Assembly: GCA_947505055.1 (NCBI GenBank)
Contig: CANNLO010000032.1
Location: 1-23,604, forward strand
DNA: 23,604 bases
Direction: 5' to 3'
From: Methylococcaceae bacterium
Lineage (GTDB): Bacteria > Pseudomonadota > Gammaproteobacteria > Methylococcales > Methylomonadaceae
The notes under the pieces are model-generated. The model searched no databases. It had not been told where the DNA came from and saw only the letters and a list, made by a program, of their open reading frames with translations. The stretch's first letter is position 1. Each line of letters starts with the position of its first letter. The translations under genes and the position numbers were made by a program. Of the stretch, positions 1 through 6,875 are shown in pieces.

Positions 1-2
1 GC

Positions 3-36
3 TTACAGTAATTGCTTAAAATTGCGGTTACTGTAA
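3..36. repeat. Inverted repeat near the left edge
   Basis: Perfect 9-bp arms TTACAGTAA (3-11) and TTACTGTAA (28-36) are separated by 16 bases. The surroundings are AT-rich with no gene. It could be a hairpin, a binding site, or the end of an element that continues left of the window; nothing here decides between these. Confidence 0.4.
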
Positions 37-96
37 AACTTACTGCATAAATTGTCGACTGTTACTGTGTTTTATTGCATTTCATTGGACAATAAA

Positions 97-127
97 AAAC
101 CCGCCAATCCTTATAAATTGCGGGTTT
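97..127 (-). terminator. Intrinsic terminator after tRNA-Cys
   Basis: An 8-bp perfect stem, AAACCCGC (97-104) with GCGGGTTT (120-127), encloses a 15-base loop. Read on the minus strand it is followed by a T-rich run. It lies 33 bases past the 3' end of tRNA-Cys, the right place to end that transcript. Confidence 0.75.
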
Positions 128-160
128 CTGCATGTCTTTGTACTTTTTTGAATCCACTAC

Positions 161-234
161 TGGAGGCTGCGGGCGGAATCGAACCGCCGTAGATGGCTTT
201 GCAGGCCACTGCATAACCATTTTGCTACGCAGCC
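161..234 (-). tRNA. tRNA-Cys (anticodon GCA)
   Basis: The reverse strand gives a complete cloverleaf. The acceptor stem pairs GGCTGCG (228-234) with CGCAGCC (165-171). The T-arm carries GGTTCGATTCC, the anticodon GCA is at 200-202, the discriminator is U, and an encoded CCA lies at 161-163. The U discriminator together with GCA is characteristic of tRNA-Cys. It lies 53 bases downstream of tRNA-Gly with a terminator-like hairpin between them and no obvious promoter of its own. Confidence 0.95.
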
Positions 235-249
235 TAAAAGTAAAAATAA

Positions 250-277
250 AAAAGCCGCGATTATTCGCGGCTTTTTT
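250..277 (-). terminator. Terminator-like hairpin between the two tRNA genes
   Basis: A G+C core stem GCCGCG (254-259) pairs with CGCGGC (266-271) around the loop ATTATT, flanked by A-runs and T-runs on both sides, so it looks like an intrinsic terminator in either direction. It sits between tRNA-Gly and tRNA-Cys, where it would stop or reduce read-through into tRNA-Cys. Confidence 0.8.
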
Positions 278-287
278 TGAAATTAAT

Positions 288-362
288 TGGAGCGGGAAAC
301 GAGATTCGAACTCGCGACCCCAACCTTGGCAAGGTTGTGCTCTACCACTGAGCTATTCCCGC
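288..362 (-). tRNA. tRNA-Gly (anticodon GCC)
   Basis: The reverse strand starts GCGGGAATAGCTCAGTGGTA, with a typical D-arm, anticodon GCC at 328-330, T-arm GAGTTCGAATCTC, a matching acceptor stem and encoded CCA at 288-290. It is the first tRNA of the pair. A strong promoter lies about 20 bases upstream. Confidence 0.96.
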
Positions 363-380
363 GCTTCAATTTATTTGAAC

Positions 381-408
381 ATTATACGCCATTAATTAGA
401 TTGGTCAA
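381..408 (-). promoter_or_regulatory. Sigma-70-type promoter for the tRNA genes
   Basis: On the minus strand, -35 TTGACC (403-408) and a perfect -10 TATAAT (381-386) are separated by 16 bases. Transcription would start near 374, about 12 bases before tRNA-Gly. The -35 box begins only 4 bases from the stop codon of the 161-residue gene. Confidence 0.8.
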
Positions 409-411
409 CTT

Positions 412-897
412 TTATTGTACATCAATTGCCAATACCCAACCTGAACTGTCTTTGCACTGGCCATCTTCAACCTGAACCTTAACAAACGCATTCTTCTTTC
501 CTGCAAAATCTTGGAAATCCTGAATAGATACCGCAGTACCTTGGGCAATACGCCTACAGGAATCAACCTTCCCCTTTTCCAATTCTTCGCTATCATCAAA
601 TGCAGCGATAGCGCCAGGAACTGCCAACAATTGAATTGGAGATTCAATTTCATAAGTATTAGGGTTTTTCAAGATGTACCGTTGGCCGGAAACCAAATTC
701 TTGGCGGTAGGTCCTGAAAGCATAGGAGAATCACCACCAGACATCATAACTACAAGTAGCAAAACCACTACCCCGCCAACAATACCAAAAAATACTTTTG
801 GATTTGACTCTTTTAACTCCATCATTGAAGCAAACAACTTGCCAGCTGTTTCTTTTTCAGCATCACTTGATTTATTAAGGTTTTCTTCAGTACTCAT
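412..897 (-). CDS. Hypothetical single-pass membrane protein, 161 aa
   Basis: I do not recognise this family by name. Residues 1-33 are hydrophilic and charged. About 35-53 form one membrane helix (FFGIVGGVVVLLLVVMM), and residues 55-161 would lie outside the cytoplasm. The distal part alternates short strand-like segments with glycines and ends in GWVLAIDV, which resembles a small beta-barrel of the SH3-like kind; that is a guess from pattern. The start is well supported: GAGGAT lies just upstream of the ATG. The gene appears monocistronic; its 3' end abuts the tRNA promoter. Confidence 0.75.
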   Translation of the reverse strand: MSTEENLNKSSDAEKETAGKLFASMMELKESNPKVFFGIVGGVVVLLLVVMMSGGDSPMLSGPTAKNLVSGQRYILKNPNTYEIESPIQLLAVPGAIAAFDDSEELEKGKVDSCRRIAQGTAVSIQDFQDFAGKKNAFVKVQVEDGQCKDSSGWVLAIDVQ

Positions 898-1019
898 CTC
901 TTATCCTCATAATTGTAATTTTTTTATTTTTAGGTTTTGCTAAAGTATTTTACCCGATTGAATATGTAACTCATACACACAAACAATCCAACTATGAAAC
1001 AGCACCCCTCAAATTCATT

Positions 1020-1046
1020 TAAACACACATCTTTAAAAGCCGATAA
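1020..1046 (+). promoter_or_regulatory. Sigma-28 (FliA)-type promoter match, antisense to the downstream gene
   Basis: TAAA (1020-1023) and GCCGATAA (1039-1046) match the FliA consensus TAAAGTTT-N11-GCCGATAA. The -10 octamer is perfect and the distance between elements is exact; the second half of the -35 (CACA) does not match. It faces right. No plus-strand gene follows before 6876, so a transcript would run antisense into the gene at 1149-2735. The window contains fliA. Confidence 0.45.
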
Positions 1047-1066
1047 CTTCTTCTCTGACAATCGAC

Positions 1067-1078
1067 TTGGCATGCCAA
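1067..1078. repeat. 12-bp perfect palindrome
   Basis: TTGGCATGCCAA is self-complementary over all 12 bases. It lies about 14 bases past the expected start site of the sigma-28-type promoter, a place where an operator could act. Function unknown. Confidence 0.35.
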
Positions 1079-1148
1079 ATTACCACGATAACAAAACTTT
1101 TCAAGTGTAATATTTATACGACACTTTCATTTCGACAATTATCACACT

Positions 1149-2735
1149 CTAAATAAAGTCAAAACCTTTCTTTGAATGAAGTCCAGCCGACTTATTTCTA
1201 TCAACCGCTCTTCGGCATTCAAACTGCCAGTAACCCAACCCAACATTTTTTCTGTTCCCCAAAACAACAGTAAAATCTTCGTTATTGATAAACATTCTAA
1301 TAATATCATCATCTTTCAACATAAAGCTGTTTGTAATAATGTAGCTTCTTTCGTAATCAGATTCTTTTACGCTATAGAATAAGCCCTTTTGCAAAGAATC
1401 TTTTCCTGCATCTTCTGATTGAAGATACGTAACAACCTTAGATTGATGAGCCAGCAGAAGCAATCCGAAATTTATTCTGCCACTTTGTTTATCAACAACC
1501 ACTTTGTTAACAATACCTAATGAACGCTTAAATTCAGGACTATCTGTTTTTCTAAAGCTAACCAGACTACCTACCGATAAAACCCCTGTCTGTTTAAAGA
1601 TACCCGACAATAATCTTTCAGAGACCGATTGAACAAGAAATTCAAGATTTTTATCACCTATTGATCCAACGGCATTTTGCAACTCATAAGTAGATTCCAA
1701 ACCTACAGCAATATATCTATCAGCCCTATCGCTAAAAAAAGGTATGCCATGCAGATCAACCCCCTGCCATCTTTGTTCAAGGTAATCATATAATTCTGCG
1801 CTGGGCTTTTCTAAACTTTTATTCAACACAAACATCGAGCTAAACCTTGCCCCCAAAGTATTATTAGATCTTTCTTTCTGCTTAAAGAACTTGAATAATT
1901 TAGTAAGCTCCAGATAAAGCATGGCTGAATCATTTTTTAGACTCGATTCACGCTGGAAGGACGGGGCTTTATCCTCGTCAGTTAGAACAATACATTGGAT
2001 ATTTTGGTCAGGCACAGGCTCTTTTCTTAGCTTAACCAAAGAACTCACTGTTTCTATAAAATCATAAACCAACAAAATTTCTTTTTGCATTAGACCTGTG
2101 GGGTCCGCAAGACTAAGCAAAAGAATTTGTTGATAACACTCTTCAGGACTACTGGTTTTGTTGATTGAGCCCAAATAATTACTTACCTTGGCTGTGCTGT
2201 TTTTGATAGTCACGCTCAGGTTATACAGGGAATGCAAATCTATCCACACCCAATCAGGTACCGGCATTCCCATAATAAAATGACTTACAACAATACTTCC
2301 CAAGCCTTTGATGCACCGATGAACGGCTAATGCTGCATTTTTCCCCTGAAACCAGCCAACTTCTCGCCGGGTTAATTCTTTAAGAACCATCCAATAGCCG
2401 ATTGTGAACTCCTTTTCAATCGACACTAATACGGTCAAAATTTTCTTGTCATTCTCCTCTTTTGGAAACCCCGTTCTAATTAGCCTGGATCGAAGATAGT
2501 CTTCAATAACATGAACACTCGAACTTAACAATTCCAGCCCATCCAACCTTAACTGGGCCGTCATTTTAATGACATTAAAATCTATTAGAAAATCATAAAG
2601 TAAACGGGTGGCTAACGCAGGATTAGCTATTGGTAACTCACGCACCCACTGTTCCAGAGCCTTGATTTCAAATTCCTTTAGGCGCTGGGGATTATCCTGT
2701 TGTGCTGGAATTACCAAAAAAAAAGAGTTTTTCAC
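1149..2735 (-). CDS. Conserved-looking cytoplasmic protein of unknown function, 528 aa
   Basis: I cannot name this protein. It has no signal peptide or clear membrane helix and looks soluble. Residues 15-160 are mostly helical, with a notable stretch LATRLLYDFLIDFN (about 41-54). Residues about 320-470 look more beta-rich (for example GSLVSFRKT and INFGLLLLA), and a degenerate PilZ-like region is possible, but I see no clean RxxxR plus D/NxSxxG pair. The start is GTG with a weak ribosome site (CGGTG), and codons 4-7 contain nine consecutive T on the coding strand, so the start is uncertain. It lies 98 bases after the ABC permease gene in the same direction and may be read from that operon. 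Confidence 0.7.
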   Translation of the reverse strand: MKNSFFLVIPAQQDNPQRLKEFEIKALEQWVRELPIANPALATRLLYDFLIDFNVIKMTAQLRLDGLELLSSSVHVIEDYLRSRLIRTGFPKEENDKKILTVLVSIEKEFTIGYWMVLKELTRREVGWFQGKNAALAVHRCIKGLGSIVVSHFIMGMPVPDWVWIDLHSLYNLSVTIKNSTAKVSNYLGSINKTSSPEECYQQILLLSLADPTGLMQKEILLVYDFIETVSSLVKLRKEPVPDQNIQCIVLTDEDKAPSFQRESSLKNDSAMLYLELTKLFKFFKQKERSNNTLGARFSSMFVLNKSLEKPSAELYDYLEQRWQGVDLHGIPFFSDRADRYIAVGLESTYELQNAVGSIGDKNLEFLVQSVSERLLSGIFKQTGVLSVGSLVSFRKTDSPEFKRSLGIVNKVVVDKQSGRINFGLLLLAHQSKVVTYLQSEDAGKDSLQKGLFYSVKESDYERSYIITNSFMLKDDDIIRMFINNEDFTVVLGNRKNVGLGYWQFECRRAVDRNKSAGLHSKKGFDFI

Positions 2736-2833
2736 TTATTCACCGAATTTATTGTTGTGATTTACTCTTCGATAAACACAGAGAAATAGCGAAAGCCTGA
2801 ATTATTAGCATCACTATCCATTATTTGCCCCAT

Positions 2834-3637
2834 TTAAGCCCCGCCTTTTCGCATCATCATCCCTTTTGAGGGATTATAACCAACAATAGCCGCAGCCATA
2901 AATACGACAAATGCAATCAGTGTATAAATAAATGCCTGACTATTAAACTGGCCATAGAGAGAAAATCGAATCAACTCTACAGCCTGGGAAAAAGGATTAT
3001 ATTGAGCCAGTTGATAAAGTAACGCACTGGATTCTTTGATCTTCCATAATGGATACAATGCGGTCGACATAAAGAACATGGGGAAAATAACAAAATTCAT
3101 CACACCGGCAAAATTTTCCAGTTGTTTTATAAATGACGACAATAACAAACCCAGCGCCCCCAACATCAAACCTGCCAACAACAAAGAGGGCATCACCCAC
3201 AAATAGCCCTGCCACGGTGCATGAATATCATAAAACCATGCAATCATTAGAAAAACATAAGCTTGCAAAATGGATACGCCAGTACCAGCCAATAATTTAC
3301 TGAGCAGCAAAAACCAGCGCGGTAAAGGGCACACCATCAGTATGCGCATACTGCCCATTTCCCGATCATAGACCATAGATAAAGAACTCTGCATGCCATT
3401 AAACAGCTGAATCATGCCAATCAAACCGGGCGTAATATAAACCTCGTACAAAATATAAGTTTCATAAGGCGGTGTAATGGCGAGTCCCAAGGCCGCCCTG
3501 AAGCCGGCCGCAAAAACAAACAACCAAATCAGAGGTCTTACCAAAGCAGAAATAAACCTCTCACGCTGGGTTACAAAACGCCATAATTCGCGCCAGATAA
3601 TGCCCCACATGGCCCGCCAATAATGCGTTATCTTCAA
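2834..3637 (-). CDS. pedC: ABC-2 type permease of the PQQ-alcohol-dehydrogenase-linked transporter (PedC-like)
   Basis: Membrane subunit of an ABC transporter, with about six hydrophobic helices between residues 30 and 255. The long hydrophilic N-terminus (residues 1-30) and the motif YDREMGSMRILMVCPLPRW (from about residue 90) are typical of ABC-2 exporters. Its place after the ATPase, propeller and binding protein matches the family set described as the PQQ-dependent alcohol dehydrogenase ABC system and the pedA1A2BC genes of Pseudomonas putida. The start is TTG: its TTGA overlaps the ATPase stop, and AGGAGAG lies about 6 bases upstream, so translational coupling is likely. The next ATG is codon 10. 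The substrate cannot be read from the sequence. Confidence 0.85.
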   Translation of the reverse strand: MKITHYWRAMWGIIWRELWRFVTQRERFISALVRPLIWLFVFAAGFRAALGLAITPPYETYILYEVYITPGLIGMIQLFNGMQSSLSMVYDREMGSMRILMVCPLPRWFLLLSKLLAGTGVSILQAYVFLMIAWFYDIHAPWQGYLWVMPSLLLAGLMLGALGLLLSSFIKQLENFAGVMNFVIFPMFFMSTALYPLWKIKESSALLYQLAQYNPFSQAVELIRFSLYGQFNSQAFIYTLIAFVVFMAAAIVGYNPSKGMMMRKGGA

Positions 3638-4374
3638 GCTTGCTCTCCTTGTGTTAGCTGGTAAAAAGCATCTTTAATTGTTGTTGCCTCTGTTATTTTA
3701 AGAACTTCATCAACCAGACCATTGGCTTTAATACACCCCTGATGCAATACGATTAAATGATCTTCAGGATATATCTCATCAATCAAATGACTAGCCCATA
3801 ACACTGCCAATTTCTCTTCCTCAGCCAGGCAGTGAACATAATCGACAATTGCCAGTCGACTGGGGACATCAAGACCCACGGTAGGTTCATCCAGCAAAAG
3901 CACCGCAGGCTTATGGAGCAATGCCCGAGCAATCTCCACTCGCCGCCTGTGCCCGCCATTTAACTGGCGAATTTTCTCAAAGCGCCTGTCGAACATAGAT
4001 AATCGCTCCAACTCTAACTGAATTCTTTGCTCTGCCAGCTTTCGCCCCATACCATGCAGTGCGGTGTGATAACGCAAGTTTTGCAGAACAGTCAAATCCA
4101 TATCCAGGGTAGACTGCTGAAAAACCACACCCAGCTTTTCAAGCGCCAGCCGCGTTTGTCGCTTGACATCAAAACCGCAGAGCTCAATCAGCCCATTGCG
4201 CGTGTCGTACAACCGAGTAATCAGAGAAAATAAAGTGCTTTTACCAGCGCCATTAGGTCCCAGCAAAATCGTGCATTCTCCAGAATGGATCTTAAAATTC
4301 ACATCGCTCAGTGCTTTCTTTCCACCATAGGAAAAACTTAAATCCTCTACGGACAACGCTACGGAACATTTCAT
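3634..4374 (-). CDS. pedB: ABC transporter ATP-binding protein (PedB-like)
   Basis: ATP-hydrolysing subunit, 246 aa. Walker A GPNGAGKST at 39-47, Q-loop FQQ near 85-87, Walker B VLLLDEP at 158-164, switch histidine at 196. The signature is LNGGH (138-142) followed by RRRVEIARALL, instead of the usual LSGGQ; this variant is what I expect of the ATPase in PQQ-alcohol-dehydrogenase ABC systems. I start it at the ATG at 4374, where ATGA overlaps the propeller stop codon; a longer reading from a TTG at 4395 adds seven residues with no homology-like pattern. It would pair with the permease encoded immediately after it. Confidence 0.92.
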   Translation of the reverse strand: MKCSVALSVEDLSFSYGGKKALSDVNFKIHSGECTILLGPNGAGKSTLFSLITRLYDTRNGLIELCGFDVKRQTRLALEKLGVVFQQSTLDMDLTVLQNLRYHTALHGMGRKLAEQRIQLELERLSMFDRRFEKIRQLNGGHRRRVEIARALLHKPAVLLLDEPTVGLDVPSRLAIVDYVHCLAEEEKLAVLWASHLIDEIYPEDHLIVLHQGCIKANGLVDEVLKITEATTIKDAFYQLTQGEQA

Positions 4375-5345
4375 GGTTTTACTACAACTCCCCAAGGGTA
4401 TGTCCCCACACCGACCGATTTGGTTGCAGTTTGAGTTTCAAGATCGATAATCGAAATGTCATTGCTGGAGCCATTTGTTGTGTACAGTCTTTTTTGATCA
4501 GGTGAAAATGCCAAATTCCAGACTCGCTGTCCGACCAGCACATATTTTTCAACCTCAAAAGTCTGAGCATTTATCACAGCAACCCGGTTAGCCGACCCCA
4601 AAGCGACATAACCGCGTTTATTATTGTTATCGATGATAATGCCGACCGGCTGAATTTTATCAGCTGAAACCCCTTGAACAGCAAACTTTACCGTTTTAAC
4701 CAACTGACGACTTTTAACATCAAGTACCATCAGGGAGCCCGCCATTTCCGAGGTAACCCACAGTTGCCGACTGTCGGCTGTAAAACTTAAGGCACGGGGA
4801 CGTGGATCAACCAGCGTGTTATCAATAATGGTATTGGTTTTTGTATCAATCCAATGCACCATATTAGTTGTTTCGGATGCGCTGACCACCCACTGATTAT
4901 CCGGACTCACCGCGATACCTTCTGGCTCCACACCGACTTTAATCTGCTTAACTACTTTTTTTTGAGCTATATCAATGACAGTCACCAAACTATCATCTTC
5001 GTTGGATACATAAAGCCGATCGCCGGATGGATTTATCGCAAAAGTCTCGGGGTCGTCTCCAGAGGGAAGCTTTCCTACCTCCTTAAGTGTCTCGGCATCA
5101 ATGATGTTAATGGTATTGTCATCACTGGTCGCGACATACAAAAACTTATGATCAGGACTGATAGTAATTCCTCGTGGACGCTGACCGATGTCCACGGTTT
5201 TAATTAACTTGCCGGAATCAGGGTCAACCACAGCTAGTGCATTATCTTTTTCCAATGTTATGAAGACAGTTTCTCCCTGCACCGCTGCAATTAGCCCTAA
5301 AGATAAAAGCGCAAATACAGTCCTGCTTAATACTGTTTTATTCAT
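4371..5345 (-). CDS. pedA2: Periplasmic YVTN beta-propeller protein (PedA2-like)
   Basis: 324 aa with a signal peptide (MNKTVLSRTVFALLSLGL, cleavage after AVQG or nearby), then about seven 40-residue blade repeats of the type PxGIxxSPDxxxLYVxxxxxNxIxxID, for example PRGITISPDHKFLYVAT. This is the beta-propeller associated with PQQ-dependent catabolism. It probably acts in the periplasm with the binding protein encoded just before it. The reading frame is open further upstream, but the ATG at 5345 is chosen: it begins the signal peptide, follows the previous stop by 4 bases, and has GGAG about 11 bases before it. The 3' end overlaps the ATPase start as ATGA. Confidence 0.88.
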   Translation of the reverse strand: MNKTVLSRTVFALLSLGLIAAVQGETVFITLEKDNALAVVDPDSGKLIKTVDIGQRPRGITISPDHKFLYVATSDDNTINIIDAETLKEVGKLPSGDDPETFAINPSGDRLYVSNEDDSLVTVIDIAQKKVVKQIKVGVEPEGIAVSPDNQWVVSASETTNMVHWIDTKTNTIIDNTLVDPRPRALSFTADSRQLWVTSEMAGSLMVLDVKSRQLVKTVKFAVQGVSADKIQPVGIIIDNNNKRGYVALGSANRVAVINAQTFEVEKYVLVGQRVWNLAFSPDQKRLYTTNGSSNDISIIDLETQTATKSVGVGTYPWGVVVKP

Positions 5346-5349
5346 TATT

Positions 5350-6546
5350 TTATTGGCTCCATTTACATGCAGATTCAGGTTGATCATATCCCAAGGTATC
5401 AAGTTCGGTTTTGGGATGCAAAAAACCTTCAATCGGCGCGACTGCAACTAATGACCTGGGTGCTGCCAGCAAAACTGGCTGACGTAACTGACCGTCCCAG
5501 GAACGAAACGACAAGGGATTGCCCTTATATCCTTGCAAGGCAAAGGCAGGGCTCAACATATAGTCTTTGAGTCGGGTTACTTCATTAGATTGAGTTCGGG
5601 TGGCTGCTTCACCGATAGCTCTCACTGCCAAATAGCCAGCATAATCCTGCTCCTCCATCCAGCGGCCGGTTTTATCTTTAAACCGATTTTGTAGCTGAAC
5701 GGCACCCCATTGTTCATGAGTTGGATGCCATGCCGAAGTAATCAACCCTTGTGTCCCCATAACCGGTCTGGCATTCCAGGTTCTGTATTCAAGATACTCG
5801 CCAAAATGACCTTGCTCATCGGCAACGACCAACACATCATAATCATCTACCTGGGTAAATACGGCCACCTCAGACTGCTCAGTGCGCCTGGCATCATAAG
5901 TATGCTCCCAGGTTTTTTCCTGAACTATTTTCATCCCAAAGCGTTTGGCTGAGCGTCTTATTGCCTCCGCAAATAAACGATCCTCCTCGTTAGCACCGAT
6001 GACCAAAAGCCATTTGGTCCATCGTTTTTTCATCATATATTGCGCTAATGCGTCTGCGCGCATTGATCTGCTAGGCAAAACATGTAAAACATTACTTCGA
6101 CACTGCTCATTGCGCAAGACATCATCCACTGTGCTCACATCAAAAAACAGTTTCTGTTTTGCCGGCGCCATATCAGCAATATTATTGACCTGACCGGCTG
6201 GCAAATTAACAATAATATAGGAATAACGATCAACTATATCTTTATTAAAGGTTTCAGAAACATTACCGTCCAACGGAACAATAAACTTTTTCAACGCAAA
6301 CTGCTGACCGGTAAACTGACCGGTAGTATTGTTATCATCAATCGCCAACTCAGCCCCTGGAACACCCTTGTCTTTAATAAAAATATCAAGATTTGAGAGC
6401 GCCGGTGGGACTTTTTGTTCTTGTGATAAATAAGCAACCTCTATCCTCTGCTTAACATCGGCATACACAAAATTAAAGCCAAGCACATGAATAATAAATA
6501 ATAAATTAAACACCGCATGGAGAGAAAAATTAATTGTCCGCATCAT
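5350..6546 (-). CDS. pedA1: Periplasmic substrate-binding protein of the PQQ-alcohol-dehydrogenase ABC system (PedA1-like)
   Basis: 398 aa. The N-terminal signal peptide runs to about VYA (residue 29). The rest has the layout of a type I periplasmic binding protein related to branched-chain amino-acid receptors, with elements such as VAYLSQEQ near the mature start, NVLHVLPSRSMRADALAQYM mid-protein, and an AVRAIGEAATR segment toward the end. It is the first gene of the four-gene set. Two ATG codons are adjacent (6546 and 6543); AGGA sits nearly on the first, so the second may be the real start. In P. putida the homologous system has been linked to growth at low lanthanide; whether this one does the same is inference. 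Confidence 0.83.
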   Translation of the reverse strand: MMRTINFSLHAVFNLLFIIHVLGFNFVYADVKQRIEVAYLSQEQKVPPALSNLDIFIKDKGVPGAELAIDDNNTTGQFTGQQFALKKFIVPLDGNVSETFNKDIVDRYSYIIVNLPAGQVNNIADMAPAKQKLFFDVSTVDDVLRNEQCRSNVLHVLPSRSMRADALAQYMMKKRWTKWLLVIGANEEDRLFAEAIRRSAKRFGMKIVQEKTWEHTYDARRTEQSEVAVFTQVDDYDVLVVADEQGHFGEYLEYRTWNARPVMGTQGLITSAWHPTHEQWGAVQLQNRFKDKTGRWMEEQDYAGYLAVRAIGEAATRTQSNEVTRLKDYMLSPAFALQGYKGNPLSFRSWDGQLRQPVLLAAPRSLVAVAPIEGFLHPKTELDTLGYDQPESACKWSQ

Positions 6547-6875
6547 TTCCTAAACAAAATAAAGTACATAAGTGTTAATTTTAGCGGGATTCGGCAACTT
6601 TGTTTTTTTTTCGACAAAACTTGTCAAGTTCTGAAGTGAAATCATTAAATAATTAAGGGGTAAAATATGATTTTTTTGGGTTTAAACTAATAGTTTTTAC
6701 ACAATGTATTAGAAATTCCGGCTTGTGCTCTCCTGAATAATTAATCAAATTAGACTATTGACTTCAAACAACAAAAAGCACACGATTGGAACTATAAATA
6801 TTAATTACGATTTTAAAAGTCCTAAACAAACGATGCCGTTTTTACGGCCCTCAACCAAACTCAAAGGACATCAAA
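6547..6875. other. Divergent control region without a gene
   Basis: 329 AT-rich bases separate the minus-strand transporter operon from the plus-strand 111-residue gene. It contains the palindrome at 6618-6630 and a 5-bp hairpin GCCGT-TTTT-ACGGC at 6835-6848 just before the plus-strand ribosome site. A minus-strand TAAAAT near 6580 is a possible -10. The short plus-strand reading frame at 6758-6940 is out of frame with the gene at 6876 and looks accidental. Confidence 0.6.
6618..6630. promoter_or_regulatory. Palindrome overlapping a TTGACA box before the transporter operon
   Basis: AACTTGTCAAGTT is a perfect 6-1-6 inverted repeat. On the minus strand it contains TTGACA (6622-6627), a consensus -35. 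An overlapping repeat GACAA-AAC-TTGTC (6613-6625) extends it. No good -10 lies at 16-18 bases downstream, so the promoter itself is not certain; an operator for the ped-like operon is plausible. Confidence 0.35.

Noticed and set aside
132..395. Plus-strand ORF of 87 codons (and one at 287-475)
   Set aside because: They run across the two tRNA genes and their terminators on the opposite strand; no ribosome site.
1176..1382. Plus-strand ORF of 68 codons downstream of the sigma-28-type site
   Set aside because: It lies wholly antisense to the 528-aa gene, has no ribosome site, and its composition looks like a frame shadow. An antisense RNA is the better reading if the promoter is active.
4854..5207. 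Plus-strand ORF of 117 codons
   Set aside because: Antisense to the YVTN propeller gene, whose repeats leave open frames on the other strand; no ribosome site or family resemblance.
4480..5300. Possible DNA repeat array or CRISPR in the propeller gene
   Set aside because: The periodicity is in the protein (about 40-residue blades); the DNA units differ and there are no identical repeats with unique spacers.
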